Positions 34,905 through 43,331 of a stretch of 64,000 bases of DNA are shown here, piece by piece. The notes under the pieces were generated by a model. That model ran no database searches. It was not told the origin of the DNA and worked only from the letters and a program-made list of their open reading frames with translations. The stretch comes from an uncultured Oscillospiraceae bacterium (GTDB taxonomy: Bacteria; Bacillota; Clostridia; Oscillospirales; Oscillospiraceae), in the NCBI GenBank assembly GCA_947626905.1, contig CANQUE010000004.1, forward strand, positions 17,351 through 81,350, written 5' to 3'. Position 1 is the stretch's first letter. Each line of letters begins with the position of its first letter. Both the position numbers and the translations under genes were made by a program.

Positions 34905-36323
34905 TTGAAAGTACAGCAAAGCGCCTTCATCGCCCAGGCGCGGCCCCTGCTTTTGAAGCTGCGGGACGCGCTTTGCGGGGCGTTTGAATATGCCTCGATC
35001 CTGGCGGAGGACACCGTGGGCAGAAGCTACCGGGTCAGCCGCCACAGCGTCAGCGTGGGCGAGGGCGACAACATGCGGGGCTTCGTGGTGAAGGCCCTGG
35101 ACGGGGGCCGCTACGGGGAGTATTCCTTCACGGAGCTGACAGAGGATTCCATCCCCGGCGTGGTGGACGCGGTGCGGGATCTGCTGGCCGCGCCGGCGCG
35201 GCCGGAGAACCTGGGCGCCAACGCCTACGCGCCCCCGGCGGAGGACCCCGCCGTGTTCTCCGGCGCCACGGACTATGAGCAGGACCCGGCGGACTTCAGC
35301 GACGGGGAGATCCTGGACCGGCTGGCCGCCCTGCGGGACAGTGGCCTGGCCATGGACGGGGCGGTGCTGGACTTCATCGCCCAGATGACCTGGCAGAAAT
35401 ACACCAAGCTGTTCCTGTCCCGGGAAAAGGACATGACCCAGAGCGTGATGTACATGGACGGGGCGGTGGCAGCCGCGGCGGCGAAGGGCCAGGAGGTGAA
35501 GCAGGCGTACCTGCCCTGCTCCGGCCTGGGGGGCATGGAGCTGATGGAGCGGATGGAGGCCAACGCGGCCCCCTGCGTGCGGACCGTGCTGGACCTGCTC
35601 GACAGCGAGCCCATGATCCCGGGCACCTATGAGTGCATCTGCGACCCGGAGACCACCGGCATGATCGTCCACGAGGCCTTCGGCCACGGGGTGGAGATGG
35701 ACATGTTCGTCAAGGACCGGGCCCAGGCGCCCCAGTTCGTGGGCAAGTATGTGGCCTCGCCTCTGGTGACCATGCACGACGGGGCCGCCTCCGCTAAGCA
35801 GACCGCCACCTATTTCTTCGACGACGAGGGCACCCCGGCCCACGACACCATCGTCATCGACAAGGGCGTGCTGCGCACCGGCATCAGCGACCTGCAGTCG
35901 GCCCTGGCTCTGGGCACGGAGCCCACCGGCAACGGCCGGCGGGAGAGCTTCGCCCGCAAGGCCTATACCCGCATGACCAACACCTGGTTCGAGCCGGGGC
36001 ATGACAAGCTGGAGGACATGATCGCCTCGGTGAAGTACGGCATGTTTCTGCAGTGCCCCTCCAGCGGCATGGAGGACCCGAAAAACTGGGGCATCCAGTG
36101 CATGGTGAACATCGCCCGGGAGATAAAAGACGGCCAGCTCACCGGCCGCATCTTCTCCCCGGTGGTGCTCACCGGCTACGTGCCGGACCTCTTGAAGTCC
36201 ATCACCGCCATGTCCGACGGCGCCGAGCTGAGCGGCTCCGGCTTCTGCGGCAAGGGCCACAAGGAGTGGGTGAAGGTCTCCGACGGCGGGCCCTATATCA
36301 AGGCCACCATCAGGCTGGGTTAA
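34905..36323 (+). CDS. tldD: TldD metalloprotease subunit
   Basis: A 472-residue TldD. The zinc site is IVHEAFGHGVEMD (HExxxH, about residue 250), with the conserved GTYECICDPETTGM segment before it and SGFCGKGHKEWVKVSDGGP near the end. TldD pairs with TldE/PmbA to make a barrel-shaped protease that trims unfolded or leader peptides, for example in microcin maturation and gyrase-toxin handling. Start is TTG, placed 11 bases after AAAGGAG. The partner gene follows after 13 bases. Confidence 0.93.
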   Translation: MKVQQSAFIAQARPLLLKLRDALCGAFEYASILAEDTVGRSYRVSRHSVSVGEGDNMRGFVVKALDGGRYGEYSFTELTEDSIPGVVDAVRDLLAAPARPENLGANAYAPPAEDPAVFSGATDYEQDPADFSDGEILDRLAALRDSGLAMDGAVLDFIAQMTWQKYTKLFLSREKDMTQSVMYMDGAVAAAAAKGQEVKQAYLPCSGLGGMELMERMEANAAPCVRTVLDLLDSEPMIPGTYECICDPETTGMIVHEAFGHGVEMDMFVKDRAQAPQFVGKYVASPLVTMHDGAASAKQTATYFFDDEGTPAHDTIVIDKGVLRTGISDLQSALALGTEPTGNGRRESFARKAYTRMTNTWFEPGHDKLEDMIASVKYGMFLQCPSSGMEDPKNWGIQCMVNIAREIKDGQLTGRIFSPVVLTGYVPDLLKSITAMSDGAELSGSGFCGKGHKEWVKVSDGGPYIKATIRLG

Positions 36324-36336
36324 GGGGGGAGCGCAT

Positions 36337-37608
36337 ATGGAAAAGATCCTTTCCGCCCTGCGGGCGCTGGGCGTGGAACAGTATATCATCACCGAAAAGC
36401 ACACCGATTCGCTGCAGTCCTTCTATGTGAAGAAGAACATGGACCTGATCCGCCGGGCGGACACCACTCTCCGCTCTGTGCAGGTGTTCCGCCCCTTTGA
36501 AAAGGACGGGACAGAGATGCTGGGGGACACGGAGGTGACCCTCCGCCCGGGCATGTCGGACGGGGAGATCCGGGCCGCCCTGGAAAGGGCCTGGTTCGCC
36601 GCACAGTTCGTGGCCAACCCCTGGTATCCGCTGCCCGGAGGCGTGAAGCAGCCGCCCCGCCGGGACCGGGGCGGCTTCGCCGGCAGGAGCCTGGCGGAGA
36701 GCATGAAGACCATGACGGCCGTCCTGTTCGCCGCGGACACCTCCCGGCAGGTCTTTCTCAACTCCGCGGAGATCTTCATGCGCCGCGCCGAGACCCGCAT
36801 CGTCACGTCCATGGGCGCGGACGTGGGGTGGGAGCAGTACGACGTGTGGGGAGAATATGTCTGCCAATGCCCCGCGCCCCGGGACGTGGAAACCTATCAC
36901 CAGTTCAGCTACCGGGACCCGGAAACGGAGGCCCTGACCGGGGCGGCGGCCCACGCCCTGGAGATGACGAAGGCCCGGGCCATGGCCCAGGCGGCTCCCC
37001 GGACCGGCACGTATGCCCTGGTGCTGGACCGGGAACAGATGCGGACGCTGCTGGGCTACTATGTGGACCGGTCCGGCTCCGGCATGATCTACCAGAAATA
37101 TTCCCCCTTCCAGCTGGGGGACGATGTCCAGGGCCAGGACATCGCCGGCGACAGGCTGTCCATCGCCCTGACGGCCACCGAGCCTTACACCGGCTTCGGC
37201 GCGCCCATGGCCGACCGGCCCCTGCTGGAGGACGGCGTGCTCAGGACCATCCACGGCGGCGCCCGCTTCGCCCACTATCTGGGGGTAGAGCCCACCGGCC
37301 GTTACCGGGCCGTTTCCGTGCCGGCGGGGGATACGCCCCTGGCGGAGCTGACCGGGTCCGCCTGTCTGCACGTGGCGTCCTTTTCGGATTTTCAGATGGA
37401 CGCTCTTTCCGGCCACTTCGGCGGAGAGATCCGGCTGGGGTTCCTGCACGAAAACGGCGCGGTGACGCCGGTGACCGGCGGGTCCGTCAACGGCAGCATC
37501 CTGGACTGCCAGGGGCGCATGACCTTCTCCCGGGAGCGGTACCGCAGCGCCGATTACGACGGCCCCCTGGCGGTGCGCATCGAGGGCGTACAGGTGGCCG
37601 GCTCCTGA
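36337..37608 (+). CDS. TldE/PmbA-like protease partner subunit
   Basis: A 423-residue protein of the PmbA/TldD superfamily without an HExxxH motif, as expected for the non-catalytic partner. Weak family landmarks: VTLRPGMSDGEIRAALERA in the N-terminal domain, LLGYYVDRSGSGMIYQKYSP where TldD has its His motif, DDVQGQDIAGDRLSIALTA and FGAPMADRPLLEDGVL. GGGGGAGCG precedes ATG. Adjacency to tldD after 13 bases supports a heterodimer. It is shorter and more divergent than E. coli PmbA, so I leave the symbol blank. Confidence 0.87.
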   Translation: MEKILSALRALGVEQYIITEKHTDSLQSFYVKKNMDLIRRADTTLRSVQVFRPFEKDGTEMLGDTEVTLRPGMSDGEIRAALERAWFAAQFVANPWYPLPGGVKQPPRRDRGGFAGRSLAESMKTMTAVLFAADTSRQVFLNSAEIFMRRAETRIVTSMGADVGWEQYDVWGEYVCQCPAPRDVETYHQFSYRDPETEALTGAAAHALEMTKARAMAQAAPRTGTYALVLDREQMRTLLGYYVDRSGSGMIYQKYSPFQLGDDVQGQDIAGDRLSIALTATEPYTGFGAPMADRPLLEDGVLRTIHGGARFAHYLGVEPTGRYRAVSVPAGDTPLAELTGSACLHVASFSDFQMDALSGHFGGEIRLGFLHENGAVTPVTGGSVNGSILDCQGRMTFSRERYRSADYDGPLAVRIEGVQVAGS

Positions 37609-37634
37609 GCCGCGCCGCCGTATATAAGGATATC

Positions 37635-37675
37635 AGCGGCTCCCTCTGTGCGAGGGGGCCGCTCTGTTTCTCTTT
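37635..37675 (+). terminator. Terminator after the TldD/PmbA pair
   Basis: AGCGGCTCCCTC (37635-37646) pairs with 37652-37663 with one G-U, loop of 5, followed by CTGTTTCTCTTT. Confidence 0.7.
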
Positions 37676-37700
37676 ACACGGACGGCCCTTTTGGTATACT
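37673..37700 (+). promoter_or_regulatory. Promoter of the two-component/ABC operon
   Basis: -35 TTTACA (37673-37678), 16-base spacer, -10 TATACT (37695-37700), 23 bases before the ATG. TCTTTAC here recurs upstream of the ABC gene. Confidence 0.6.
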
Positions 37701-37723
37701 ATACCGGAAGAGAGGTGACTGGC

Positions 37724-38401
37724 ATGCAGAAACACATCCTCATCGTCGACGACGACGTTGCCATCGGGGACATGCTGACGGAGGCCCTGACCCGGGAGGG
37801 CTACCGGGTCAGCCGGGCCTATTCCGGCACGGAGGCGCTGCTGCTCCTGCCCCAGGCCCGGCCGGACCTGGTGCTGCTGGACCTGATGCTGCCGGGCCTG
37901 GCCGGAGAGGAGGTCCTGCCCCGGCTCAAGGGCGTGCCCACCATCGTGGTGTCCGCCAAGGTGGACGTACAGGACAAGGTGGACCTGCTGCTGGGCGGGG
38001 CGGCGGACTATGTGACCAAGCCCTTCGAGATCCGGGAGCTGCTGGCCCGCATCGCCGTGCGCCTGCGCCAGGCCCCGGCTCCGGATGCGGCCCGGCTCAC
38101 CTTCGGCGGCCTGGCGCTGGACACGGATACCCGCGCCGCCTCGGTGGACGGCGCCCAGACCCATCTGACCCGCACCGAGTGCGCCATTTTGAAGCTGCTC
38201 ATGCTCAACCCCAACCAGGTCATCACCAAGTCCGTCATCCTGGACCGGATCAGCCTGGACACCCCCGACTGCACGGAGAGCAGCCTCAAGATGCACGTGA
38301 GCAACCTGCGCAAAAAGCTCCGGGAGCTGGACGGCAACGACTACATCGAAGCCGTCTGGGGCATCGGGTTCAAAATGCGGGCCCCCGCGCCGGAGCCATG
38401 A
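37724..38401 (+). CDS. OmpR-family response regulator
   Basis: A 225-residue regulator. Receiver domain: IVDDD (7-11), phospho-acceptor D53 in LLDLMLP, a VVSAK switch Ser and YVTKPFE (switch Lys). The C-terminal winged helix (about 125-225) contains LTRTECAILKLLMLNPNQVI and SSLKMHVSNLRKKL, an OmpR/PhoB-type recognition helix, and ends EAVWGIGFKM. ATG is chosen because GAGGTG lies 7 bases upstream. Its kinase partner is probably the histidine kinase at the far end of the same cluster (41876), with an ABC transporter between. Confidence 0.93.
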   Translation: MQKHILIVDDDVAIGDMLTEALTREGYRVSRAYSGTEALLLLPQARPDLVLLDLMLPGLAGEEVLPRLKGVPTIVVSAKVDVQDKVDLLLGGAADYVTKPFEIRELLARIAVRLRQAPAPDAARLTFGGLALDTDTRAASVDGAQTHLTRTECAILKLLMLNPNQVITKSVILDRISLDTPDCTESSLKMHVSNLRKKLRELDGNDYIEAVWGIGFKMRAPAPEP

Positions 38402-38415
38402 GATGCTTACCCGCC

Positions 38416-38436
38416 TCTTTACCGCTTTCTTTACCG
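38416..38436 (+). promoter_or_regulatory. Direct repeat, candidate response-regulator box
   Basis: TCTTTACCG occurs at 38416-38424 and 38428-38436, 12 bases apart, in the 75-base gap before the ABC ATPase gene. OmpR-type regulators usually bind such tandem repeats about one helical turn apart. Confidence 0.5.
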
Positions 38437-38476
38437 TCCCCGTCCATACTGGGGCCATAAAGGAGGTCGTTATCCC

Positions 38477-39391
38477 ATGGAATATGTTCTGCAGACGGCG
38501 GGGCTGACAAAGCGCTACCGCGATTTCACGGCCCTGGACAAGCTGACCATGAACGTGCCCCGGGGGGCCATATACGGCCTGGTGGGCCGCAACGGCGCCG
38601 GCAAGACCACCCTCATCCGGCTGATCTGCGGCCTGCAGCGCCCCACCGCGGGCCTGTACATGCTCTACGGCCGCAAACACACGGACCGGGACATCAGCCT
38701 CTCCCGGCGGCGGATGGGGGCGGTGGTGGAGACCCCCTCCATCTATCTGGACATGTCCGCCGTGGACAATTTGAAGCAGCAGTATCGGGTGCTGGGCCTG
38801 CCCTCCTTCGAGGGCATACCGGAGCTGTTGGCGCTGGTGGGCCTGGAGGACACGGGCAAAAAGAAGGCCCGCCACTTCTCCCTGGGCATGAAGCAGCGGC
38901 TGGGCATCGCGGTGGCCCTGGCGGGGGACCCGGACTTTCTGGTGCTGGACGAGCCGGTGAACGGCCTGGACCCCCAGGGCATCATCGAGATCCGGGAGCT
39001 GATCCTCCGCCTCAATCGTGAGCGGCAGATCACCGTGCTCATCTCCAGCCACATCCTGGACGAGCTGAGCCGCCTGGCCACCCATTACGGGTTCATCGAC
39101 GGCGGGCGGATGGTGAAGGAGCTGTCCGCGGCCCAACTGGAGGCCGCCTGCCGCAAGTGCGTGCGCCTGACCGTCACGGACACCGCCGCCCTGGCCCGGG
39201 CCCTGGACGGCATGGGCGCGGAGTATAAGATCCTGGACAGCGAGACCGCGGACGTATACCAGAAGATCCCCGTCTCCCGGCTGACGGCGGCCCTGGCCGC
39301 CCAGGGATGCGAGCTTGTGGACATGCAGGAGCGGGACGAGAGCCTGGAGAGCTATTTCGTCTCCCTGGTGGGAGGTGGCCGCCATGCGTGA
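38477..39391 (+). CDS. ABC transporter ATP-binding protein (BcrA/LanF-like)
   Basis: A 304-residue ATPase. Walker A GRNGAGKTT (37-45), a degenerate signature FSLGMKQRLG (about 136-145) typical of bacitracin/lantibiotic-type exporters, and Walker B FLVLDEPVNGLDPQG, then an H-loop (SSHILDEL). The C-terminal 90 residues form the small accessory domain of this family. AAAGGAGG precedes ATG. It should energise the three permeases that follow, removing peptide antibiotics or other amphipathic compounds from the membrane; the ligand is not known. Confidence 0.92.
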   Translation: MEYVLQTAGLTKRYRDFTALDKLTMNVPRGAIYGLVGRNGAGKTTLIRLICGLQRPTAGLYMLYGRKHTDRDISLSRRRMGAVVETPSIYLDMSAVDNLKQQYRVLGLPSFEGIPELLALVGLEDTGKKKARHFSLGMKQRLGIAVALAGDPDFLVLDEPVNGLDPQGIIEIRELILRLNRERQITVLISSHILDELSRLATHYGFIDGGRMVKELSAAQLEAACRKCVRLTVTDTAALARALDGMGAEYKILDSETADVYQKIPVSRLTAALAAQGCELVDMQERDESLESYFVSLVGGGRHA

Positions 39392-40211
39392 TCTGCTGCG
39401 GGCGGGCTTCTCCCGGATGTGGCGGGCCCCGGTGTTCTGGCTGGGCGTGGCGGTCATGGTGTGCTGCGGCGGTCTGGTCTGCCAAAACGCCTACGACGGT
39501 TCCCGGAGGGGGATCGTCTACTTCATGGGCGACCTGTGCCGCTACCACTGCGTCGTCACCGTGTTCCTGCCGGCGGTGTTCTGCGCCCTGTTCCTGGGCA
39601 CGGAGTATGAGCACGGCACCATCCGCAACAAGCTCGTGGCGGGCAAGAGCCGCCCGGCGGTGTACTTTTCCAGCCTCATCCTGAGCCTGGCCGCCTGCTT
39701 TCTGATGATCGGGGCCTATTTTGTGCCGGTGGTCATCGCCGGCCCCTTCGTCACGGAGGGGCTGGGCATGACGCCCGGTATGCTGGCCCTGATCCTGGGC
39801 GGGGAGCTTCTCATGGCGGCGGCCCTGTGCGCGCTATGCACCCTGGGGAGCATGCTCATCTCCCGCAAGGCGCTGCTGGCGGTGGTGCTGCTGCTGGCGG
39901 CGGTGGGCGGGGTCGTCTTCAGCGCCACCGTGGAGGGCCGGCTGGCGGAGCCGGAATTTTACCCGGGCATCATGATGACCGTGGACGGTGAGCAGGTGGA
40001 CACGTCGCATATGGAGAATCCGAGCTATGTCCGGGGCTGGGCGCGGGAGATCTATCAGTTCGCAGCGGACTTCCTGCCCACCGGCCAGGCGCTGGAATAT
40101 AACCTCGGGACCTACGTCCACCCGGCGGCCATGTGCCTTTACTCCCTGCTGATCCTGACCGCGTCCACCGCCGGGGGCCTGGCGGCCTTCCGCCGGAAGG
40201 ACCTGAAATAA
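39384..40211 (+). CDS. ABC-2-type permease, first of three paralogues
   Basis: A 275-residue membrane protein with about six hydrophobic helices. It begins RDLLRAGFSRMWRAPVFWLG, the same N-terminal pattern as the next two genes, and has LFLGTEYEHGTIRNKLVAGK after the second helix, the cytosolic coupling segment of LanE/LanG and BcrB-like permeases. ATG 39384 has GGAGG 8 bases upstream and overlaps the ATPase gene by 8 bases. A hydrophilic outside loop lies near residues 175-210. Confidence 0.88.
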   Translation: MRDLLRAGFSRMWRAPVFWLGVAVMVCCGGLVCQNAYDGSRRGIVYFMGDLCRYHCVVTVFLPAVFCALFLGTEYEHGTIRNKLVAGKSRPAVYFSSLILSLAACFLMIGAYFVPVVIAGPFVTEGLGMTPGMLALILGGELLMAAALCALCTLGSMLISRKALLAVVLLLAAVGGVVFSATVEGRLAEPEFYPGIMMTVDGEQVDTSHMENPSYVRGWAREIYQFAADFLPTGQALEYNLGTYVHPAAMCLYSLLILTASTAGGLAAFRRKDLK

Positions 40212-40223
40212 GGGGGCGGCGGC

Positions 40224-41039
40224 ATGGCAAGTCTGATCCGCTCCCACCTGGCGCGGCTGCGGAAGAGCCCCGTGTTTCTGCTGGCCCTGTTCGCCATGGT
40301 CCCCTACGGCCTGGGCCTTTGCAACAGCGCCATAGGCGACTTTCAGGCCGGCGGCGTATCCGCCGGCCTGTGGGGCCAGCCCCTGTTCGGCCCCGGTCTG
40401 CTGATGGGCCTGATCCTGTCGGCGGTGTTCAGCCTTTTTTTCGGCACGGAGCACGCCGACGGGGCCATCCGCAACAAGCTGATCGCCGGCCACGGGCACG
40501 CGTCCATCTATCTGGCGACCCTCGCGGCGAGCCTGTTGGCGGCGCTGGCGCTGTATGCGGTCAATTTGCTGACCTGGGCGCCCCGGCTGGGCTGGATGCT
40601 GCAAAACTTCCCCGCGCCGCCTCCAGGGACGGTGCTGCTGTGTCTGGCGGGGATGGCGCTGCTCCTGGCGGGGCAGTGCTCGCTGTGCGTGATGCTGTGC
40701 ATGCTGATCCAGCGGCGGTCGGTGCTGGCGGTGGTCTTGATCCTGCTGATGGTCTTTCTGTTCTTTGCCGCCATCCAGGTCCAGGACGCCTATGAGACCG
40801 CCGTCGCCGGGGGCGTGCAGATGGAGATCGACGGGGCCGGACGGCAGCAGTGGGTGTTCCACGAGCCGGGCCAGGCAGGGGCGCTGACGGCGTTTCTCTA
40901 TGACGCGCTCCCGGTCTGCCAGGCATACCGGTACATGGAGCTGGACGCGTCGCCGGTCATGCCGGCCTATTCCGCAGCCCTGACGGCGCTGACCACGGCC
41001 CTGGGTCTGGCCCTGTTCAAACGAAAGGATATCCGGTGA
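40224..41039 (+). CDS. ABC-2-type permease, second paralogue
   Basis: A 271-residue membrane protein starting ASLIRSHLARLRKSPVFLLA, with FFGTEHADGAIRNKLIAGHG as its coupling segment; that segment is nearly identical to the one in the third gene, showing recent duplication. About six helices; the outside loop (about 180-220) is the most divergent part. GGGGGCGGC precedes ATG, 12 bases after the first permease. Confidence 0.88.
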   Translation: MASLIRSHLARLRKSPVFLLALFAMVPYGLGLCNSAIGDFQAGGVSAGLWGQPLFGPGLLMGLILSAVFSLFFGTEHADGAIRNKLIAGHGHASIYLATLAASLLAALALYAVNLLTWAPRLGWMLQNFPAPPPGTVLLCLAGMALLLAGQCSLCVMLCMLIQRRSVLAVVLILLMVFLFFAAIQVQDAYETAVAGGVQMEIDGAGRQQWVFHEPGQAGALTAFLYDALPVCQAYRYMELDASPVMPAYSAALTALTTALGLALFKRKDIR

Positions 41040-41042
41040 GAT

Positions 41043-41861
41043 ATGGGGAATCTGATCCGCTCCCATCTCGCCCGGCTGATGCGCGCGCCGGTGTTCTGGC
41101 TGGCCGTAGCGGTGTCGGCGGGCGCGGGCCTATGCCTGGGGTTCATCCAGGCCGCCGGGCTGGTCATCTTCCCGCCGGCCTGCTGCGCGGTGGTGTTCAG
41201 CCTCTTTTTCGGCCCGGAGCACGCCGACGGCGCTATCCGCAATAAGCTGATCGCCGGCCACAGCCGGACGGAGATATACCTGTCTGTCCTGGCGGTGTCC
41301 ATCCTGGTCATGTGGCTTTTTCTGGCCCTGGCCAGCCCCCGGATCATCCACACCGCCCGGTTCAACACCTATGGCCATTACACCCCCGGCCAGGCAGCGC
41401 TGACCATCGCGACGGTGATGCTGGCTCTGGCGGCGGTGGCGGCGGCGCTGACGGCGCTGTGCATGCTGATCCACCGGCGGACGGTGCTGGCCCTGGCCCT
41501 GGTGCTGCTGGTGCTGTGCGGCATCCTGCTGGGGGCGGCGGTGTGGACCGAGATCGCCTCCTATGGCAGCTACAGCTACCTGGAGATCGCCGAGGACGCG
41601 CCGAGCAGGCTCCTGGAGCGCTATGATGTGGACGAGCTACTGCGGCTGGGGCTGGCCCAGTGGGTGTACGTGCCGGCCCAAAAGCCGCCGGCGACGCTGG
41701 CCTTCGCGGGCCGGCTCCTGCCCGTGGTGCAGGCCCTGCAGGCGCTGGACCGGGACACGGGCGTGCCCATGGCCTGGGACGCGCCCCTGTGGTCTCTGGG
41801 GGAGATGGCCCTGGTCACGGCCCTGGGCCTGGCCCTGTTCCGGAGAAAGGATATAAAATAA
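41043..41861 (+). CDS. ABC-2-type permease, third paralogue
   Basis: A 272-residue membrane protein starting GNLIRSHLARLMRAPVFWLA with FFGPEHADGAIRNKLIAGHS. About six helices; LALVLLVLCGILLGAAV is one. It starts 3 bases after the second permease stop, with GGTGAG as a weak ribosome site, so it depends on read-through translation. Two permeases would be enough for a LanFEG or CprABC-type exporter; the third may form alternative dimers. Confidence 0.87.
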   Translation: MGNLIRSHLARLMRAPVFWLAVAVSAGAGLCLGFIQAAGLVIFPPACCAVVFSLFFGPEHADGAIRNKLIAGHSRTEIYLSVLAVSILVMWLFLALASPRIIHTARFNTYGHYTPGQAALTIATVMLALAAVAAALTALCMLIHRRTVLALALVLLVLCGILLGAAVWTEIASYGSYSYLEIAEDAPSRLLERYDVDELLRLGLAQWVYVPAQKPPATLAFAGRLLPVVQALQALDRDTGVPMAWDAPLWSLGEMALVTALGLALFRRKDIK

Positions 41862-41875
41862 AAGGCGGTGTTTCC

Positions 41876-42757
41876 ATGGCGTATCTGGCCTGCGCCATAC
41901 TGGCCATAGCCGTGCTGGCGCTGGGGATCAAGGTCCTGTCCATGCGCCGCTCGGCCCGGCAAATGCTCCGGGAGCTGACCGAAAAGCTCTCGGAGGACAC
42001 CAATACCCTCATTTCCCTGTCCGGCTCGGACAGGGAAATGCGCCGTCTGGCGGCGGAGCTGAACCGCCAGCTGCGCACCCTGCGGGAGCTGCGGCTGCGC
42101 TACCAGCAGGGGGACCAGGAGCTGAAGGACGCCGTCACCAACATCTCCCACGACCTGCGCACGCCCCTGACCGCCATATGCGGGTATCTGGAGCTGCTGG
42201 AGCGGGAGGAGAAGAGCGAGGCGGCCAGCCGGTACCTGGAGCGCATCGCCGAGCGGACCGAGGCCATGAAGGCGCTGACGGAGGAGCTTTTCCGCTACTC
42301 GGTGGTGCTGTCCACGGCGGAGGACATGACCCCGGAGCCGGTGGATCTCAACGCCGCGCTGGAGGAGGCCTCCGCCGGCTTTTACGCCGCCCTCACCGGC
42401 CGGGGGATCGAGCCGGTCATCGACCTGCCCCAGACCCACGTGGTGCGCCATCTGAACCGGGCGGCCCTGAACCGGATACTGTCCAACCTCTTTTCCAACG
42501 CCCTGAAGTACAGCGACGGGGACCTGGAGGTGACCCTCTCGCCGGAGGGGGAGCTGGCCTTCTCCAACGCCGCGGCGGGCCTGGACCCGGTACAGGTGGG
42601 GCGGCTGTTCGACCGGTTCTTCTCCCTGGAGGCGGCCCGGAGCTCCACCGGTCTGGGCCTGGCCATCGCCCGGACGCTGGTGGAGCGCATGGGCGGGTCC
42701 ATCGCCGCCGGATACCAGGCCGGCCGCCTCACCGTCACGGTCCGGTTCCCCCCTTGA
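41876..42757 (+). CDS. Sensor histidine kinase without extracellular domain
   Basis: A 293-residue kinase. One N-terminal membrane helix (residues about 3-22), a coiled segment to about 80, then the H box NISHDLRTPLTAI with phospho-acceptor H92, an N box (LSNLFSNALKYS), and a G box (SSTGLGLAIARTLVERMGG). With no outside sensor loop it probably senses at the membrane or through the ABC transporter, as in antimicrobial-peptide modules. AAAGGCGG precedes ATG 41876. It is the likely partner of the response regulator at 37724. Confidence 0.92.
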   Translation: MAYLACAILAIAVLALGIKVLSMRRSARQMLRELTEKLSEDTNTLISLSGSDREMRRLAAELNRQLRTLRELRLRYQQGDQELKDAVTNISHDLRTPLTAICGYLELLEREEKSEAASRYLERIAERTEAMKALTEELFRYSVVLSTAEDMTPEPVDLNAALEEASAGFYAALTGRGIEPVIDLPQTHVVRHLNRAALNRILSNLFSNALKYSDGDLEVTLSPEGELAFSNAAAGLDPVQVGRLFDRFFSLEAARSSTGLGLAIARTLVERMGGSIAAGYQAGRLTVTVRFPP

Positions 42758-42761
42758 CGGG

Positions 42762-42795
42762 GTATGGTATACTGGGATCGTGAGGCATACCATAC
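42762..42795 (+). promoter_or_regulatory. Inverted repeat upstream of the DtxR-like gene, candidate operator
   Basis: GTATGGTAT (42762-42770) and its exact complement (42787-42795) are separated by 16 bases. The first arm overlaps a TATACT (42768-42773) that may be a -10; the second arm touches the ribosome site. Autoregulation is inference. Confidence 0.55.
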
Positions 42796-42808
42796 AAGGA
42801 GGTCCGTC

Positions 42809-43177
42809 GTGAAGATACAGGAGTCAGCGGAAAACTATCTGGAAGCGGTACTGATGATCTCCCGGCGGCAGCCCTTCGTCCGGGCGGCGGATCTGTGCCG
42901 CCAGCTGGGCTTTTCCCGGCCCACGGTGAGCCAGGCGGTGCGGGAGCTGGCCGCGGACGGATACCTGACCGTGGACGGGGAGCGCCACATCGCCCTCACC
43001 GAAAAGGGCATGGCCATCGCCGGGAGCATCCTGGAGCGCCACGAGGTGATCGCGGAGATCTTCATGGGCCTGGGCGTCAGCCGGGACACGGCCTATGCCG
43101 ACGCCTGCCGGGTGGAGCACTATATCAGCGCGGAGACCTTCCAGTGCATGAAGCGCTGGCATCGGCGGGAGGGCTGA
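42809..43177 (+). CDS. Short DtxR/MntR-family metal-dependent regulator
   Basis: A 122-residue protein. The N-terminal winged helix has ESAENYLEAVLMISRRQPFV and RQLGFSRPTVSQAVRELAADGYL, then the dimerisation/metal region: IALTEKGMAIAGSILERHEVIAEIFMGLGV and ADACRVEHYISAETFQCMKRW, which hold the His and Glu residues expected for Mn2+ or Fe2+ sensing (ILERHEVI, CRVEHYIS). It lacks the C-terminal SH3-like domain of DtxR and is shorter than MntR (about 140). Start is GTG with AAGGAGG six bases upstream. No manganese or iron transporter gene is adjacent; the nearest transporters are the two CNNM/CorB proteins downstream. Confidence 0.87.
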   Translation: MKIQESAENYLEAVLMISRRQPFVRAADLCRQLGFSRPTVSQAVRELAADGYLTVDGERHIALTEKGMAIAGSILERHEVIAEIFMGLGVSRDTAYADACRVEHYISAETFQCMKRWHRREG

Positions 43178-43199
43178 CGGGCAGCCGCATATAAACGTC

Positions 43200-43227
43200 A
43201 ACGGCAGCCCCTCGGCCGCCGTTTTTT
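43200..43227 (+). terminator. Terminator after the DtxR-like gene
   Basis: AACGGC (43200-43205 region) pairs with GCCGTT, inner GCC/GGC, followed by six T (43222-43227). Confidence 0.7.
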
Positions 43228-43258
43228 CCTATCCCGAGCGGGAAAACGGCCCGATCAG

Positions 43259-43287
43259 TTGACGAAGATCTCATCTTATGCTATAAT
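43259..43287 (+). promoter_or_regulatory. Sigma-A-type promoter of the CNNM/CorB operon
   Basis: -35 TTGACG (43259-43264), 17-base spacer, -10 TATAAT (43282-43287), 45 bases before ATG. Confidence 0.8.
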
Positions 43288-43331
43288 ACCTCATTGATTT
43301 TGACCGAGAAAGCAAGAGGTGGTTTTTCCCC

